Source of the DNA: Flavilitoribacter nigricans DSM 23189 = NBRC 102662
Lineage (GTDB): Bacteria > Bacteroidota > Bacteroidia > Chitinophagales > Saprospiraceae
Direction: 5' to 3'
Assembly: GCF_002646595.1 (NCBI RefSeq)
Contig: NZ_PDUD01000041.1
Span: 1-64,000 of the forward strand
Length of the DNA: 64,000 nucleotides
Within the stretch, counting starts at the first letter, position 1. Each line of letters begins with the position of its first letter. Below the pieces are notes generated by a model. The model saw nothing but the letters and a program-made list of their open reading frames with translations. It did no database searches and was not told the DNA's origin. Positions 20,389 to 32,623 of the stretch are shown in pieces. The position numbers and the translations under genes are program-made.

Positions 20389-23300
20389 TTATTGTCGCGG
20401 TACACTGGTAAATCTTGGCGAATTACTCTGCCAGAGGTCATAGTCAAGGGCACTGACATCGCCGTCCATGTTGTAGTCAATCAGGTTGTAGATCTGATTT
20501 TGCGGACCGTTATTCAACCAGGCACTCTGGTCGGATGCATTGATATCAGTATCGCTGTTCATAGTGCTTGTTTGATCTCCATTGCCGGCGTACATGGTAA
20601 ATACTCCCGGCAGTACTTCTTTCTGGCCAATAAACTGGCCACCACCAAACGGATCGTTGATGTACGATTGCTTATTCCTAAAGTCATAGCTAATGGTGCC
20701 ATTGACGATCGGCACCGCCTGGTGGGACATCACCAGCAGGTGATTGCGATGTTCTATTACGATGTAGTAACTCTGAGCCGGATCGAGTACGCAACAATCA
20801 TCCTCGACGAACTCAATGTGGCCGTCGCTGTGCAGTAGCGCTGCACGCTGACAAATAGCTTCCGAACCATTGCCTGGATCAGTTCTCAGAGAAACCAGCA
20901 CCCAATCGGTCACCGTAGCCGGGTATCCTGCATCAGCGTTTGCCGGATCGGCCCCGGAATCGTACAGTAAACCTTCTCCTCCATTGTAGTTCCAGGGAGC
21001 AATGTTATATACCTGGCCAGAGGTACCCAGCGCAGGGGTATATACATTACCCGTAAATACATTTTCTACGAACTGCCCGGGTAATAATTTAGAATCATTC
21101 AGGGTCGTTCGCATCGGCGGCGTTATATACGAGCCGGTCTGTGGACTTATCAAACTTCCTTCCAGGTATACCCAGAGATCGAACTGCACACAATCCAGTT
21201 GCTCCTGGAAGTTGTTATCCGCATCCGCTTCACCCGGGGCTACACTTACCGGTATCAGGTTGTCGATCTGCGATATATTCGCCTGATCACCTCCAGCATC
21301 GGGTGTGGTATCGCCATCACCAGTGGATGTATAATTCGCCGGTTGCTGCTCGATTACTACATAATCACCGGCATCTACACTGGTAAAGCTGTAGTCGCCA
21401 TTTACATCCGTGGTTGCCGTCAGGCCGGTATTCGTATCCGGTGTGCCGTCGCCGTCGGTATCTTCCCACAGCTCGATCACTACCCCTGCAATGCCGTCGC
21501 CATTTTCGTCGCTTACCGTACCAGAGATGCTACCCGCATTGCCGTCTTCGCCGAAGTTGTTGTCGGCGTCGTCTTCACCCGGAGCTACTGTGACCGGTAT
21601 GATGTTATCCGTCTGCGATACGTTGGCCTGATCGCCACCCGCATCCGGGGTGTCGTCACCGTCACTGACGCTGGTATAATTGGCGGGCTGCTGCTCTACC
21701 AGGACATAGTCATCCGGATTTATATTATTAAATAGGTAATCGCCATTCGCATCCGTGGTGGCCGTCAGTCCGGTATTGGTATCGGGGATGCCGTCACCGT
21801 CGGTATCATTCCACAACTCGATCACCACGCCAGGTATACCATCACCATTTTCATCTACCACGGAACCGTTGATACTGCCCGGCTGAATATCGAGGAAATC
21901 ATTTTCGTGGTCATGCTCGATCGCCAGATAAGTGGAAGGAACACCCGGATCAGTATACACGCTTAACTCCACGGTCAGCAGGTTATCATTCGTGTTGGTG
22001 TTCACATCATTGTCCAGAGGGAAAGTACCGCTATCGGTATCCTGGTCGAGTACGGAAGTATAGCCGCTTGGATCTACTTCTTTAATGACATAGGTACCCG
22101 GAAGCAGATTTTCGAAATAATAGAATCCAACATCCTTGAACTTACCTTCATAGATGATCAGTCCGCTTGCCGTAGTTGCGGAGATCTGTACCCCAAACTC
22201 ATCGGTAACGGGGGTTATGCCATCGGCTTCAAAGAGCAGTAGTTCCACCCCGCCAATGCCATCATCACCGGCATCAAAGGCGCCATCATTATTCAGGTCT
22301 TCAAAGACATTGCCGGTAATAGAACCGTAGCGGATGATGCCGAAATTCAAATTATCGATATCTGCAGTTCCCGCAGTTACGGAAATGCTGCCGTCCGGCG
22401 TGCCATCGGTACCGGCACCGCTGCCGATATTTTCACCGACAAAATCCCATCCGGACGTCACGCCGGGGGCCGGAGCCGGATCGCCAACCGTTTGGTCGGA
22501 ATTGTTGATAATGACCGTATAGGTCTGGTTGGCCGGAACATCCGTGAAAGTATAGGTGCCGTCCGGATTGATGGGGACACTCTGCACTACATCACCACCG
22601 GCATCGACCAGGATGGCGTACATATCGTTGCCGCCAGGAGTATTGAATCCGGTACCGTCGACCGTATTATCCGTTAAGGCATCGTTATCCGCAAACAGGT
22701 TGCCGGAAATATTAACTACGTACGATATACTGGTCGTGTGGTCGTCCGTTACCGGGGTCTGCGCATCGCCGTCCTGATCGTTGTAGTTTACCGTTACAGT
22801 ATTTACCAGGGGATCAGGGTCCGTTTCCTGGATGGTATAGCTCGCCTCGTAGATCCAGCTTTCGCCGACATCTAACAAGTTGTTGGCGTTGGCATCACCA
22901 CTCACATAATTGCCTGCTCCCGCTATATCATCGCTCACGCTGATGATCGTCGCCGGCGTGCCGTCAGAGGTTCCGGCGTGGTTGATTGTAAAGGTGTAGG
23001 TCACCGTCTGACCTTCTGTCGCCGTCGCCGGACCGCTCTTCACTACCTGCAGTACCGGATTGGCATTCGGGGTGGTCGAGGCACTATCCTGATCGTCCTC
23101 ACCCGCCACATTGTTTCCAGGCGTACTGTCCGGATCGGTCTGATCGGAGGTGACAATTTGCGCTATATTCTCAAAATTACCGGTTGCATTGACCGTGGCT
23201 ACGATCGTAAAGCTGGTGCTTGTACCGGCTGCCAGACTGAAAGTTCCCAGATTATTATCCGTCACCAGTGTATAACCGTCAGGTAATACATCACTCACAC

Positions 23301-26300
23301 TTACACCGGTGGCATCACTCGGACCGGCATTACTTACCATAATTGTGAAGGTCACCTGATCTCCCACATTTGGAGTACCGTTATCAACCGTCTTGGTCAG
23401 ACTCAGGTCCGCAGCACATTCGTTAATAGCTGCATTCTGAGCAGAGCCTATCCCTTGCGGTGCACCATTATTAGTGGGGATACCGTCAGTATCCACCGAA
23501 CCTTCATCTGCATCCGCAAGATTGTCCGAGTTGGTTAGATCACTATAAGTAAAGGAGGCAGCTCCCTCAATAGCATCCGGGCAGCCGTCATTGTCGCTGT
23601 CTGTGTCCAGGAAATCCGGAGTACCATCGCTATCCGTATCACATGCAGGAGAACTATTGTCGGTCATATCCAGATACACACCTCCATACTGACCACAATA
23701 ATAAACGAATGTGAAACTTGTAGACATCTTAGTCTCAATAAATGCCTGCTGTGTGGCTGCCGTAGGACTTACACCGGATATATTGGAGAGCGATTGATTA
23801 TCTGCTCCACTGGAATGACAATAGGTTGTATAGCCAGCCTCTCTACTGTATATTAATGTCGGGTCGTTAAAGTAAAAGCCGTTAATCGCCCCGGAATTGA
23901 AATACAGGTAATCATCGGCTACCTGATTTACAGTATAGAGATCACAATCCGGATTATCTGAAATGCCATCATTATTCCAATCGCAATCTCCATCAATGTC
24001 CCTTGCGGTAAATAAGGTAGCCAGGTCGACCGGAATATTTGTTCCACATAAAAAGTAAGAGATAGTAAATTGATAATTGCGATAAGAGGCTCCGTTGTGT
24101 AAAATACTACCATCACTCTGGATGGTCCAGATAAATGTTGGGGCATTTAGTCCGGTTATGTCTTCAACGCTTATTCGAACGTCGATACATTGTCCACCGA
24201 TGGTTTGTCCGGCATTTGGCACATAGACCTGGGGGCCTATATAATCATTTGGATCGGGGTCAGCTAAAATTTGCGCATTACTGAAATCCAAATAAGTCAA
24301 CGGGTTCGTTAAGCCGATAGTTCCTCCCGGACACTCTTCCGTATCCAGAATTCCATCGTTATCGTTATCCAGATCGCAGGCATTTCCTACTCCATCTCCA
24401 TCAATATCGGAAAACAATGAGCTACCGGAGTTACAGGGATCACATTCCACGGCCTGGGTAGTAGCATCGTAGGCGCCTACCGGATTATTTCTATTACTGT
24501 TCGGAACACCATAAGTATTTGCTCCGGGATTGGTTCCAATGGGCAGATCTACCATCCAGCGTTCATCCAGCTGGTCAAAGCTATACCCAACACCAGCGCT
24601 TACAGCATTACTTTCTACGGCATCCGGGCATCCATCATTGTCACTATCGGTATCAAATTGATTGGAGTATCCATCACCATCAGCATCGGCATCACAGCCG
24701 CGAATAAATCCGTCTCTGAATGCAATACCCCCTGTACCGCCATTGACTCCCTGCCACCACATACTGGTAACATTGTTGAGGGCAGGACTAATGGTTATTT
24801 CAAATGGATTACCACCGGCATTGCCGTTCGGTATGGATACATTCGATTGATCAAAAACCGTATTACCATCTACATCGAATAAGCGAATTCTGTTAATAGA
24901 GGTCACATATTGACCATCGCCCAGATTACTTCCGGCATTATTATAGATCGATATTTTGGTTACATTGTCCGTTGCTTCGAATGCATAGATGATGCGATCT
25001 ATATAAGTATCGGACGAAGCATAGAAAGTACTTTGGCTCAAGTCGATGATGTTGTTTTTCTGCGTTTCTGTGAACGCCACATCGTTGACCACCGAAACAT
25101 CAAAAGCGCCGATTGCATTGGTTGTAGTACAGGTTTCGTAGATGTCAACAATTCCATCGTTATCATCATCAAAATCCAGGTCATTGCATATACCATCACC
25201 GTCAAAATCATCTCCCGGCAGAACGCCGCCTATCTTTCCTGTACAGGGTGCTCCGGCCAGCACCGTAGGAGAGACACTATCCTGATCATCCTCTGCCGGG
25301 ATATTATTGTCAGGTGTGCTATCGGGATCAGTTTGGTCAGCGGCAGTAACCTGCGCCGTATTAGTATAGTCTCCACCAGGCTGGACCGTAACGGTAATGG
25401 TTAGGTTTGCGGTTGATCCGCTGTTCATCACGCCTACGGTCCAGATGCCGGTTGTCGGATTGTATGATCCCTGTGACGTCGAAGCACTCTCATAAGTATA
25501 GCCGGACGGCAATTGATCAGTCACCTGCACGCCGGTTGCATCACCGGGTCCGCTATTGTTAAGCGTAATGGTAAAGGTGACCTGATTGCCGACCGCTACC
25601 GTAGGATGGTCAACCGTTTTAGTTAAGGACAAATCCGCGATGCAGGCGCTAACACCATCATAGGGTGCCACAAGATATTGGGTGTTATCCGGCGTACCAT
25701 CCTGGTTACCGTCTATAGCATCTATCAGACCATCAAGATTGGAGTCCGTACCCGTGAACTGGTAATCCGGAGTTTGATCGGTTGTATTTCCCGCCTCATA
25801 AGCATCCGAACAACCATCATCATCACTATCCAGATCCAGATAATCCGGGGTGCCATCGTTATCGGTATCCAGGGGTAAGCATCCCGTTAGGCTGTTAAAA
25901 GCAACGATATATCCATCGTCGTAGGCTTCTCTGTCCATGACATACGATACGGAAATCGTTTTAACCCAAACGCTTGGATCCAGGTGGATAAACAACACGG
26001 TGTTGTCACTTATTCCCGGTGTTCCACCGCCTTCTCCGTAAAAGGTATTTCCACCTACATAAGTCACCGTTGACCCACTACCCGTTCCCAGAGTGTAGTC
26101 TGAAGGTTGCAATTCATAATTGCTTCCATCTTCAGTGATAATAGTAAGCTGAACGATTTCGGCATTCGTGGCCCCGCTGGCACCTGTAGTGCCCCCATCG
26201 ATATCTCCTACTTCGAATGACACGCTATTTAGAGGATCAGCAAAATCTATGGTGGCTACAATAGGCTCACCAGGTGCCTGGCCGCCCTGATGTAAATACC

Positions 26301-29300
26301 ATCCATTGTATTCATTAGGTGAGGCATTTAAATTGGTCGTATTTGAAGTTCCACCATTAATTTGTAAGGAGGCGTTAAAGGAAGTAGACCCAAGGGTATA
26401 GGGGCTGCCAACGGGCACATCTGTATTGGGAACGGCCCAGGTATAAGTTGTACTTTCATTGCAGAAGCCTTCATCGGTATCCAGGATACCATCATTGTCA
26501 TCATCCAGGTCGCAAACATCCGCGACATTGTCACCATCGGTATCTGCGAACTGCGTACTAGCCGGATCGCAGGGATCACATTCCGGAGACTGTACGTTAG
26601 GGTCTAGTGAGGTGCCCACTCCTTGTCCGGATGTACCCACTATGTTTGGCACACCGTTTCCGTCAATACAACCTGAATGATCACATAGTGACTGCCCATT
26701 TGTTAAATCTGCGTTGGTAAAACTACCATCCCCTTCTATGGCATCCGGGCAACCGTCATTGTCACTATCTACATCTAAGTGATCCGCCACACCGTCTCCA
26801 TCCGAATCACAACTGTAATTAAGGTTGAACATCGTTTGTGTTAATGTGACCGACCCGGTAGCGTGACCACCCGTTGCGGTCACCTTTAAATAACCCACTG
26901 GTTCATTAAAGCGAATTCTTATCACATTGGTGCTACCTGCTGAAAATCCATTTAAGACGTTCAAGTTTAGAGCAGGCCCAGGCCCGTCAGCCACTACCGT
27001 AACCGTACCCTCATTTTCCAATATATACTTTAAAGTATTAGACGCTCTCGAACCGACTACGAAGGTTAATTCCGGCCCACTTGCCCCACCGTAGTCAACA
27101 TCCGTTATATCAAAAGTCAAATCGTGCACCGGCACGTCAAATTCGAAAATGGCGCTGCTTTCTTCGGTATTATCGTAACTACCGCTGAACTGGATACCAC
27201 TTTTATCTCCCGAAGGATCACGGGTAGCGAAAGATGCCGCAGTAGCGTCGGCCCTTACCGTACCGGTTGAATGAGTCACCAAGGTTAGGGTGACATTATT
27301 GCCACCGGGGACTCCCGGTTGAGCGATAGTCTGAGTAACAGTGGTTCCATTCTGAGCAATTAGTCCATTGAACGATCCGAGATCCAGGGTGGTACCCAAA
27401 TAACATTCATCTGCATCTAGAATGCCGTCATTGTCATCATCCAGATCGCAAACATCAATAATACCGTCGTTATCCGCATCGGCTCCGGTGGGGTCCGTAC
27501 AGGGGAAAGAACAGGCGGCCACTCCATCATACGGAGCTGTTAAATCCTGTGCATTATCCGGGGTACCGTCTCCATTAGCGTCAACCGCATCTACCAATCC
27601 ATCATCATTGGCATCAGAGCCTGTGAATTGGTACAGATTTTCATCAGATGTATTATTTGCTTCAAAGGCATCCGGGCAACCGTCATTGTCACTATCGGTA
27701 TCAACAAAATCAGGTAACCCATCTCCGTCGGTGTCGGTAGAACAAGCAAATACTTGCACTTCAGCAATGTTTAAATAACCATCCGTCGGAGAATTTTCAA
27801 TAATTCGAACTTTCCTTCCTTTAATAATACTTGGGAAATCTATTGTGGTTGTTAGCGCTGCAGCACCTGGGTGTGTATAAGTATACAACACATTATTACT
27901 TGCATCTCTAATTTCTAATATAAAATTATCCAATCGCGAACCCGCAGCATCATCTCTATTCCAAACCACAATTTGTTCGATCCCTTTATCTGCTAAGAGG
28001 TCAACTTGCCACCACGATGGGGTTGGGCTATTCCAGGTATGAGCTACCGATCCATCGGAGAATAGACCACTGGTATTTCCATCAATTGCCAGATTCGCAG
28101 TACAACTACCACCTGGACAGTTTGAGTTAGCTAATGTAGAGCTCTGTGTAGCCGTACCATTTAAAGCCACGTTAGCTAAACCTGTACATTCGTCAGAGTC
28201 CAAAATTCCATCATTATCATCGTCTAAGTCGCACACATCATTGACCCCGTCATTATCCGTATCAATTCCGGAAGCATCTGTACATGGGTTAACACAAGCA
28301 CTATTATCACCGGCATTGGTAACGGCAGGTGTTGTTGCTTGCGGACTTCCTGATACTGTTGGAATACCATCTGCATCTACGGTAGTTCCTAAGTTCTCTG
28401 AACTACCTCCACTACTACCTCCGGTTAATGTCGCAGTTGTGGTGAGGTTGTTCGCCCCTTCCGTTGCATCCGGGCAACCATCGTTGTCGCTATCCGTATC
28501 TAAATAGTCTACAATTCCATCGGAATCGGTGTCTATAGGCGTACAACTTTCAAAAATAAATTCTATCCCATCACTGCCATTCCCTTCAACACCAATACCT
28601 GTCACATTAAATGTCAACGTGGTGAACGGCGTTGTTGAACTAAAAAAGATGGTTCCCGATGCTGTTCCATTGGTATTATTGGGTTCGGTAGGCGGGGTAG
28701 AAAGGCCTTGATTGACATCCGGTATTCTATAAAATTCCGTACTTGTCACTACGAACTGATCATTTCCAGAAAGCTTAAACATACTCACATCAGCAGTCTG
28801 TAATTGCCACAAGCTGGAGTTGCTGTAATAAGGTTCAATACCTTGATCAGATGTTCCATTCCCACCTACTCTGTCGATATGCAGTGTTAATTCGGTAATT
28901 GGTTGAGCAAATGTTAGTGTAACGGCTCTCGTTCCTTTATCATCCGCGGCATCGTCGATATCTTCACCTTCATCTGAACTCGGAGTAGTATCCCATGTAT
29001 AGATAAACTGGAGGGAGTTGGCACCCGTTGCGGCAGCATTTGTCCAGTAGTTGGTTCCATTAAAGGTACCATTAGGACTATACGTTAAACTTGTACTTCC
29101 ACTAATATTAGTCGAACTCATGGTGATACCCAATCCACCTGCCGAACCGGTTGGCGAACTTGTACCTGACCATGAACCGGACAGTTGAGGTGTACACTTT
29201 TCATCTGTATCTAATATACCATCATTATCATCGTCTAAATCGCAAAAGTCATTGACACCATCATTATCGGTATCAGTTCCAGACGGATCTGTACATGGAT

Positions 29301-31860
29301 CAACACAAGCACTATTATCACCGGCATTGGTAACGGCAGTTGTTGTTGCTTGCGGGCTTCCTGATACCGTTGGAATACCATCAGCATCAACAGAAGTTCC
29401 TAAATTTTCTGAGCTACCACCACTACTACCTCCGGATAATGTCGCTGTTGTCGTTAAATTGTTTGCCCCCTCTGTTGCATCAGGACAGCCATCGTTGTCG
29501 CTATCGGTATCCAAATAATCTGGGATGCCGTCACTATCCGTATCTGTATTGCAGGCAAAAACCTGAACCTCGGCGATATTGATCGTATTACCACCAGGAT
29601 TGTCACCAGATAACTGTAACCGTACATATCTACCAACTTCGCCACCAACGTTTATGATCGGATCACCGGATTCGGTTGCTGAGAGCTGAAATTGAAAATC
29701 TGCATTTAAAAGCGCGCCGGATAGATCTGAAGCATCGGAAGGGAAAGGGGTGTTAGAAATTAGTATATACATATTTCCTAACCTATTCTGACAGCAATCG
29801 TCCCTATTGAAGATGTTTATTGTATTAATTAATTCGTAAGATCCAAGATCTACTTCCCAATAGTCAGTAGTAGTATTTCCATTCGAGTGTGCTGTACCAG
29901 TATGAGATGAGCCTGCGGTATTCCCATCAATTGCGTTAGCCGCTGAACTACCTGTCCAGGTACTGCTTAATGTAGCCGTACCACTGGTCGCAACATTTGC
30001 AAAGTCTGTACACTCGGTTACGTCCAAAATTCCATCATTATCGTCATCCAGATCGCAAACATCATAGATACCGTCCAGATCTGAATCAATATTGGAGGGA
30101 TCGGCGCAGGGATCAGTTGTTACATTGAGAGTATAGGCTTGAGTTCTGGTACAACCGCTACCATCCGTATAAGTTATATAATAGGTACCCGATTGCGACG
30201 GCTGCACATTATATAGATTGAAGTAAGAGTCACCGTCGGGTGTATCATCAAAGCTACCATTTGGTTTTTGCAATACCATTCCACTCTGCAATCCGGTTTG
30301 TGTGCCAATACCAATATCCTCGCCCTGGTTTACATTTATGGTACTTTGATTTTGCCACCCACCCGCACTGGTCCAAACGTACGGAGCGATGTTGGTTGAA
30401 CTTGTACAAGGTATCTTTAAGGATACTCCATCTATATTGAGCTCATCTGCACCGGCATAGTTTCCATTGATCAATCTTTCGGCATGCCCGTAGTTTGACC
30501 ATGATAAGGTTAAGCTGGTCGACGTGGCGGTAAACTGCAGGTGATACCATTGGCTGGTTCCGATTCCGGTTGTTCCCGCATCGCCATTCCACCGCAAATT
30601 CCCCTTGGACGGCACCGCCAGCCATTGGTCTATATTAGCCGCACCTGCAGCATTGAACAGGAATGCTCCATCGTATTGATAAATAGTTGATGCCGAAGAC
30701 GCTTCTCCCGAAGCCCAAAACTCCAAATGATAGGTGGTCCCCACAGTTAAACCAGTTATGGTTTTAGTTAATACAACTGCTTGCTTGGGTGTTCCGAAAA
30801 ATGATACGTTTGACCCGGTGCAATCAAAAGGAGTTAAGGGGCCACTTGCATTAACAAAGTCCGGAGTTCCGGACCAGGTTACCAGTCCCTGCGCATCAAT
30901 CGAATAGGTCTCACTCGGACTGGAGTAGGTGCCAACATAAACCGGATTATTTCCAAAATAAAATGAGGGCGTCCCATCTGGTGTGGTTCCGGCAGTATTG
31001 TTAGTGACGTTTCTCGGATACGGATAGGAATTCGAGAACTGTTCCCCTCCCGATGTATAAGAACTTCCCGTAACGGTCCAGCCATTAGGTGTCTTTAGTC
31101 CATATCTATCCCTGTTAGGAGCAACATAGTAACGACCGGAATTGGCACAACCGGCGACACCGTTGGTCACCGTCTGCCAGTCCGGGTTGACAATAAGGTT
31201 GGGGTTAGGATTGGAAATGTTAATTGGAGTATCATCTCCATACATTTGTAAGTTAAATGGGTAGTTTTCAAATTGAATCGCGTTAGTTCCTTGAATCCCA
31301 ACTTCTAGATCCCAATCACCGTCAATGCCGGTAATATTATCGGAAGCGGCTACGGAAACGCCCAGTCTGTTTTCCAGATATGCGACGGCAGCCCGGCCCT
31401 GTCGGCCTTTGCCAAACTCACATCCGTAGATATTCAAATGGGAAATACCAGAACCCATGTTTTGGGTCCTGGCTTCAACAAACTCCGCAATTTGGGTGGG
31501 TGTTTTCCATGCACCCTCTATAAAGAGTTTCCCCGGTTTCCCGTGGGAAAATAATTGGAATGTGGATGGATCCTGGGCAGTAACTGCAGGAAAGTCCCGC
31601 AGTGCCCGGTCAGTATAGATCGAAGCTATGGTTTCGGTGGTCTTTACGAACGAAAGCTGCTGCGGGTATCCGACGATCAGATCCGGATCCGCTTTTCTTT
31701 CCTGATATCCGGGAAAGGAGGAAGCCGACGTGATCTCCGTTATCCCAAGATCGGGTAACGCCTGCAACTCATGGGAGCTCCCCAAAATGCCGGCAAGCAA
31801 TACGACAAGCGTGCAACAGCACGAGATGCTCCGATAGATAAATCCGTAGAATTGGCCCAT
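20389..31860 (-). CDS. Giant DUF4347-headed secreted protein with thrombospondin-3, discoidin-like, DUF11 and SdrD-B modules
   Basis: This is a 3823-residue protein. The N-terminus has a hydrophobic export segment (about 10-35) and a DUF4347 domain (about 60-205, with [25 protein letters not shown] and [11 protein letters not shown]). It continues with a galactose-binding-like segment, then alternating thrombospondin type 3 calcium repeats ([24 protein letters not shown]) and F5/8-type (discoidin-like) domains (about 600-2070). DUF11 repeats follow near 2075-2200 and 2815-3057, and four SdrD-B-like repeats near 3060-3555. The last 270 residues match the end of 10196-20203, with a dockerin-like pair ([27 protein letters not shown]). 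DUF4347 is known at the N-terminus of very large bacterial surface proteins. No typical T9SS tail is seen. It is likely a secreted adhesin; its binding target is unknown. Confidence 0.93.
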   Translation of the reverse strand: MGQFYGFIYRSISCCCTLVVLLAGILGSSHELQALPDLGITEITSASSFPGYQERKADPDLIVGYPQQLSFVKTTETIASIYTDRALRDFPAVTAQDPSTFQLFSHGKPGKLFIEGAWKTPTQIAEFVEARTQNMGSGISHLNIYGCEFGKGRQGRAAVAYLENRLGVSVAASDNITGIDGDWDLEVGIQGTNAIQFENYPFNLQMYGDDTPINISNPNPNLIVNPDWQTVTNGVAGCANSGRYYVAPNRDRYGLKTPNGWTVTGSSYTSGGEQFSNSYPYPRNVTNNTAGTTPDGTPSFYFGNNPVYVGTYSSPSETYSIDAQGLVTWSGTPDFVNASGPLTPFDCTGSNVSFFGTPKQAVVLTKTITGLTVGTTYHLEFWASGEASSASTIYQYDGAFLFNAAGAANIDQWLAVPSKGNLRWNGDAGTTGIGTSQWYHLQFTATSTSLTLSWSNYGHAERLINGNYAGADELNIDGVSLKIPCTSSTNIAPYVWTSAGGWQNQSTINVNQGEDIGIGTQTGLQSGMVLQKPNGSFDDTPDGDSYFNLYNVQPSQSGTYYITYTDGSGCTRTQAYTLNVTTDPCADPSNIDSDLDGIYDVCDLDDDNDGILDVTECTDFANVATSGTATLSSTWTGSSAANAIDGNTAGSSHTGTAHSNGNTTTDYWEVDLGSYELINTINIFNRDDCCQNRLGNMYILISNTPFPSDASDLSGALLNADFQFQLSATESGDPIINVGGEVGRYVRLQLSGDNPGGNTINIAEVQVFACNTDTDSDGIPDYLDTDSDNDGCPDATEGANNLTTTATLSGGSSGGSSENLGTSVDADGIPTVSGSPQATTTAVTNAGDNSACVDPCTDPSGTDTDNDGVNDFCDLDDDNDGILDTDEKCTPQLSGSWSGTSSPTGSAGGLGITMSSTNISGSTSLTYSPNGTFNGTNYWTNAAATGANSLQFIYTWDTTPSSDEGEDIDDAADDKGTRAVTLTFAQPITELTLHIDRVGGNGTSDQGIEPYYSNSSLWQLQTADVSMFKLSGNDQFVVTSTEFYRIPDVNQGLSTPPTEPNNTNGTASGTIFFSSTTPFTTLTFNVTGIGVEGNGSDGIEFIFESCTPIDTDSDGIVDYLDTDSDNDGCPDATEGANNLTTTATLTGGSSGGSSENLGTTVDADGIPTVSGSPQATTPAVTNAGDNSACVNPCTDASGIDTDNDGVNDVCDLDDDNDGILDSDECTGLANVALNGTATQSSTLANSNCPGGSCTANLAIDGNTSGLFSDGSVAHTWNSPTPSWWQVDLLADKGIEQIVVWNRDDAAGSRLDNFILEIRDASNNVLYTYTHPGAAALTTTIDFPSIIKGRKVRIIENSPTDGYLNIAEVQVFACSTDTDGDGLPDFVDTDSDNDGCPDAFEANNTSDENLYQFTGSDANDDGLVDAVDANGDGTPDNAQDLTAPYDGVAACSFPCTDPTGADADNDGIIDVCDLDDDNDGILDADECYLGTTLDLGSFNGLIAQNGTTVTQTIAQPGVPGGNNVTLTLVTHSTGTVRADATAASFATRDPSGDKSGIQFSGSYDNTEESSAIFEFDVPVHDLTFDITDVDYGGASGPELTFVVGSRASNTLKYILENEGTVTVVADGPGPALNLNVLNGFSAGSTNVIRIRFNEPVGYLKVTATGGHATGSVTLTQTMFNLNYSCDSDGDGVADHLDVDSDNDGCPDAIEGDGSFTNADLTNGQSLCDHSGCIDGNGVPNIVGTSGQGVGTSLDPNVQSPECDPCDPASTQFADTDGDNVADVCDLDDDNDGILDTDEGFCNESTTYTWAVPNTDVPVGSPYTLGSTSFNASLQINGGTSNTTNLNASPNEYNGWYLHQGGQAPGEPIVATIDFADPLNSVSFEVGDIDGGTTGASGATNAEIVQLTIITEDGSNYELQPSDYTLGTGSGSTVTYVGGNTFYGEGGGTPGISDNTVLFIHLDPSVWVKTISVSYVMDREAYDDGYIVAFNSLTGCLPLDTDNDGTPDYLDLDSDDDGCSDAYEAGNTTDQTPDYQFTGTDSNLDGLIDAIDGNQDGTPDNTQYLVAPYDGVSACIADLSLTKTVDHPTVAVGNQVTFTITLNNSGPGDATGVQVTDQLPSGYTYESASTSQGSYNPTTGIWTVGVMNSGSTANLTITVTVQPGGDYTNTAQVTAADQTDPDSTPDNNIPAEDDQDSVSPTVLAGAPCTGKIGGVLPGDDFDGDGICNDLDFDDDNDGIVDIYETCTTTNAIGAFDVSVVNDVAFTETQKNNIIDLSQSTFYASSDTYIDRIIYAFEATDNVTKISIYNNAGSNLGDGQYVTSINRIRLFDVDGNTVFDQSNVSIPNGNAGGNPFEITISPALNNVTSMWWQGVNGGTGGIAFRDGFIRGCDADADGDGYSNQFDTDSDNDGCPDAVESNAVSAGVGYSFDQLDERWMVDLPIGTNPGANTYGVPNSNRNNPVGAYDATTQAVECDPCNSGSSLFSDIDGDGVGNACDLDNDNDGILDTEECPGGTIGLTNPLTYLDFSNAQILADPDPNDYIGPQVYVPNAGQTIGGQCIDVRISVEDITGLNAPTFIWTIQSDGSILHNGASYRNYQFTISYFLCGTNIPVDLATLFTARDIDGDCDWNNDGISDNPDCDLYTVNQVADDYLYFNSGAINGFYFNDPTLIYSREAGYTTYCHSSGADNQSLSNISGVSPTAATQQAFIETKMSTSFTFVYYCGQYGGVYLDMTDNSSPACDTDSDGTPDFLDTDSDNDGCPDAIEGAASFTYSDLTNSDNLADADEGSVDTDGIPTNNGAPQGIGSAQNAAINECAADLSLTKTVDNGTPNVGDQVTFTIMVSNAGPSDATGVSVSDVLPDGYTLVTDNNLGTFSLAAGTSTSFTIVATVNATGNFENIAQIVTSDQTDPDSTPGNNVAGEDDQDSASTTPNANPVLQVVKSGPATATEGQTVTYTFTINHAGTSDGTPATIISVSDDIAGAGNYVSGDANANNLLDVGESWIYEASYTIQETDPDPLVNTVTVNYNDQDGDAQTPVTDDHTTSISYVVNISGNLFADNDALTDNTVDGTGFNTPGGNDMYAILVDAGGDVVQSVPINPDGTYTFTDVPANQTYTVIINNSDQTVGDPAPAPGVTSGWDFVGENIGSGAGTDGTPDGSISVTAGTADIDNLNFGIIRYGSITGNVFEDLNNDGAFDAGDDGIGGVELLLFEADGITPVTDEFGVQISATTASGLIIYEGKFKDVGFYYFENLLPGTYVIKEVDPSGYTSVLDQDTDSGTFPLDNDVNTNTNDNLLTVELSVYTDPGVPSTYLAIEHDHENDFLDIQPGSINGSVVDENGDGIPGVVIELWNDTDGDGIPDTNTGLTATTDANGDYLFNNINPDDYVLVEQQPANYTSVSDGDDTPDAGGDQANVSQTDNIIPVTVAPGEDDADNNFGEDGNAGSISGTVSDENGDGIAGVVIELWEDTDGDGTPDTNTGLTATTDVNGDYSFTSVDAGDYVVIEQQPANYTSTGDGDTTPDAGGDQANISQIDNLIPVSVAPGEADADNNFQEQLDCVQFDLWVYLEGSLISPQTGSYITPPMRTTLNDSKLLPGQFVENVFTGNVYTPALGTSGQVYNIAPWNYNGGEGLLYDSGADPANADAGYPATVTDWVLVSLRTDPGNGSEAICQRAALLHSDGHIEFVEDDCCVLDPAQSYYIVIEHRNHLLVMSHQAVPIVNGTISYDFRNKQSYINDPFGGGQFIGQKEVLPGVFTMYAGNGDQTSTMNSDTDINASDQSAWLNNGPQNQIYNLIDYNMDGDVSALDYDLWQSNSPRFTSVPRQ
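28200..29525 (-). repeat. Two near-identical copies of a thrombospondin-3/Ser-Gly-rich segment
   Basis: About 300 bp near 28200-28510 recurs near 29215-29525, offset by 1011 bp, inside the 3823-residue gene. Both copies encode [18 protein letters not shown], then a Gly-Ser-rich stretch and [16 protein letters not shown]. The F5/8-like or other module between them differs. This is consistent with duplication of a linker cassette. Confidence 0.8.
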
Positions 31861-31944
31861 AGAAACTCGCTTATGATTCTTTTGTGTGAAAACTGGCGTT
31901 TATCGTGTTTTGAAATTGCGTTTACTGATTAAGCAGATCCCCCC

Positions 31945-31991
31945 GGAGGCTTCCATTATAGCTTACCCTATAATGCTTACCTAAAGCCTCC
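31945..31991 (-). promoter_or_regulatory. Nested stem-loop upstream of the giant gene
   Basis: Outer arms GGAGGCTT (31945-31952) and AAGCCTCC (31984-31991) enclose inner arms CATTATAG (31954-31961) and CTATAATG (31968-31975) around a 6-nt loop. The structure lies about 85 bp before the ATG at 31860, in the probable leader or promoter region. It does not match a riboswitch class that I recognise. Confidence 0.4.
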
Positions 31992-32563
31992 ACCCGAAAG
32001 GATCTCTTTCGAGCCCAGGGATCCGGTAATGCTTACAGTAAATCTTAGATTCAAGCGCGCAGCACGTAAATCGGAATAAAGGTTTTCAGAAATTGTGTAA
32101 AGGGGGGTTAAGGTTAATTTGAGGATTAAGGTGTTGCCGGAGATACCGTTCGTAGGTTGCGGCACGATCCGGCATCCAGCTTTTTTCATATTCAAATAGG
32201 GAGAACTAAAGCGCTAAGCTTATTCTTAGTAAGGAGGAGGAATAATCAAATACCTAATTTTCTTAAGGGAACTTATAAGGTCAAAATTGGAGCAATTGGA
32301 AGAGATGCCCAATACGAGTCAGGATGAACGAACGGTATAGGCGATCAGTGCGCTTAATTGATCGACAAGCCAAATGGATCGACTTAGCAGTGGTTTTACG
32401 CCGGATATTCCCACATGACTGTGGTTATCCTCTGTTTTAATGGGTTTATCCGGTATAATTGGTGTTTATCGGGAAAAGAGTGGCGGTTAACGGTTGGATG
32501 GTGGACGATTGACGGTTTGAATGGCTATTGGATTCCTTGGTCACAATCATTCAGCAATTATAG

Positions 32564-32600
32564 CCATCCGGATACGCGACCAGGTCTCGTACCCGGATGG
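32564..32600 (-). terminator. Hairpin after the 774-aa gene
   Basis: CCATCCGG (32564-32571) pairs with CCGGATGG (32593-32600), with further pairing in the loop, starting 24 bp after the stop codon at 32624. There is no strong T-run after the stem on the minus strand, so its role as a terminator is tentative. Confidence 0.4.
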
Positions 32601-32623
32601 ATTAGAATAGATGCCTCCAAACC

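Larger units (their letters stand above)
31861..32623. other. 763-bp intergenic region before the DUF4347 giant gene
   Basis: No gene is convincing here. The segment next to the giant gene holds a nested hairpin (31945-31991). The distal part holds degenerate CGGTTNACGGTTG-like words (about 32483-32515) and a hairpin after the preceding gene (32564-32600). A TAATGCTTAC word occurs at 31971 and again at 32027. Confidence 0.5.
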
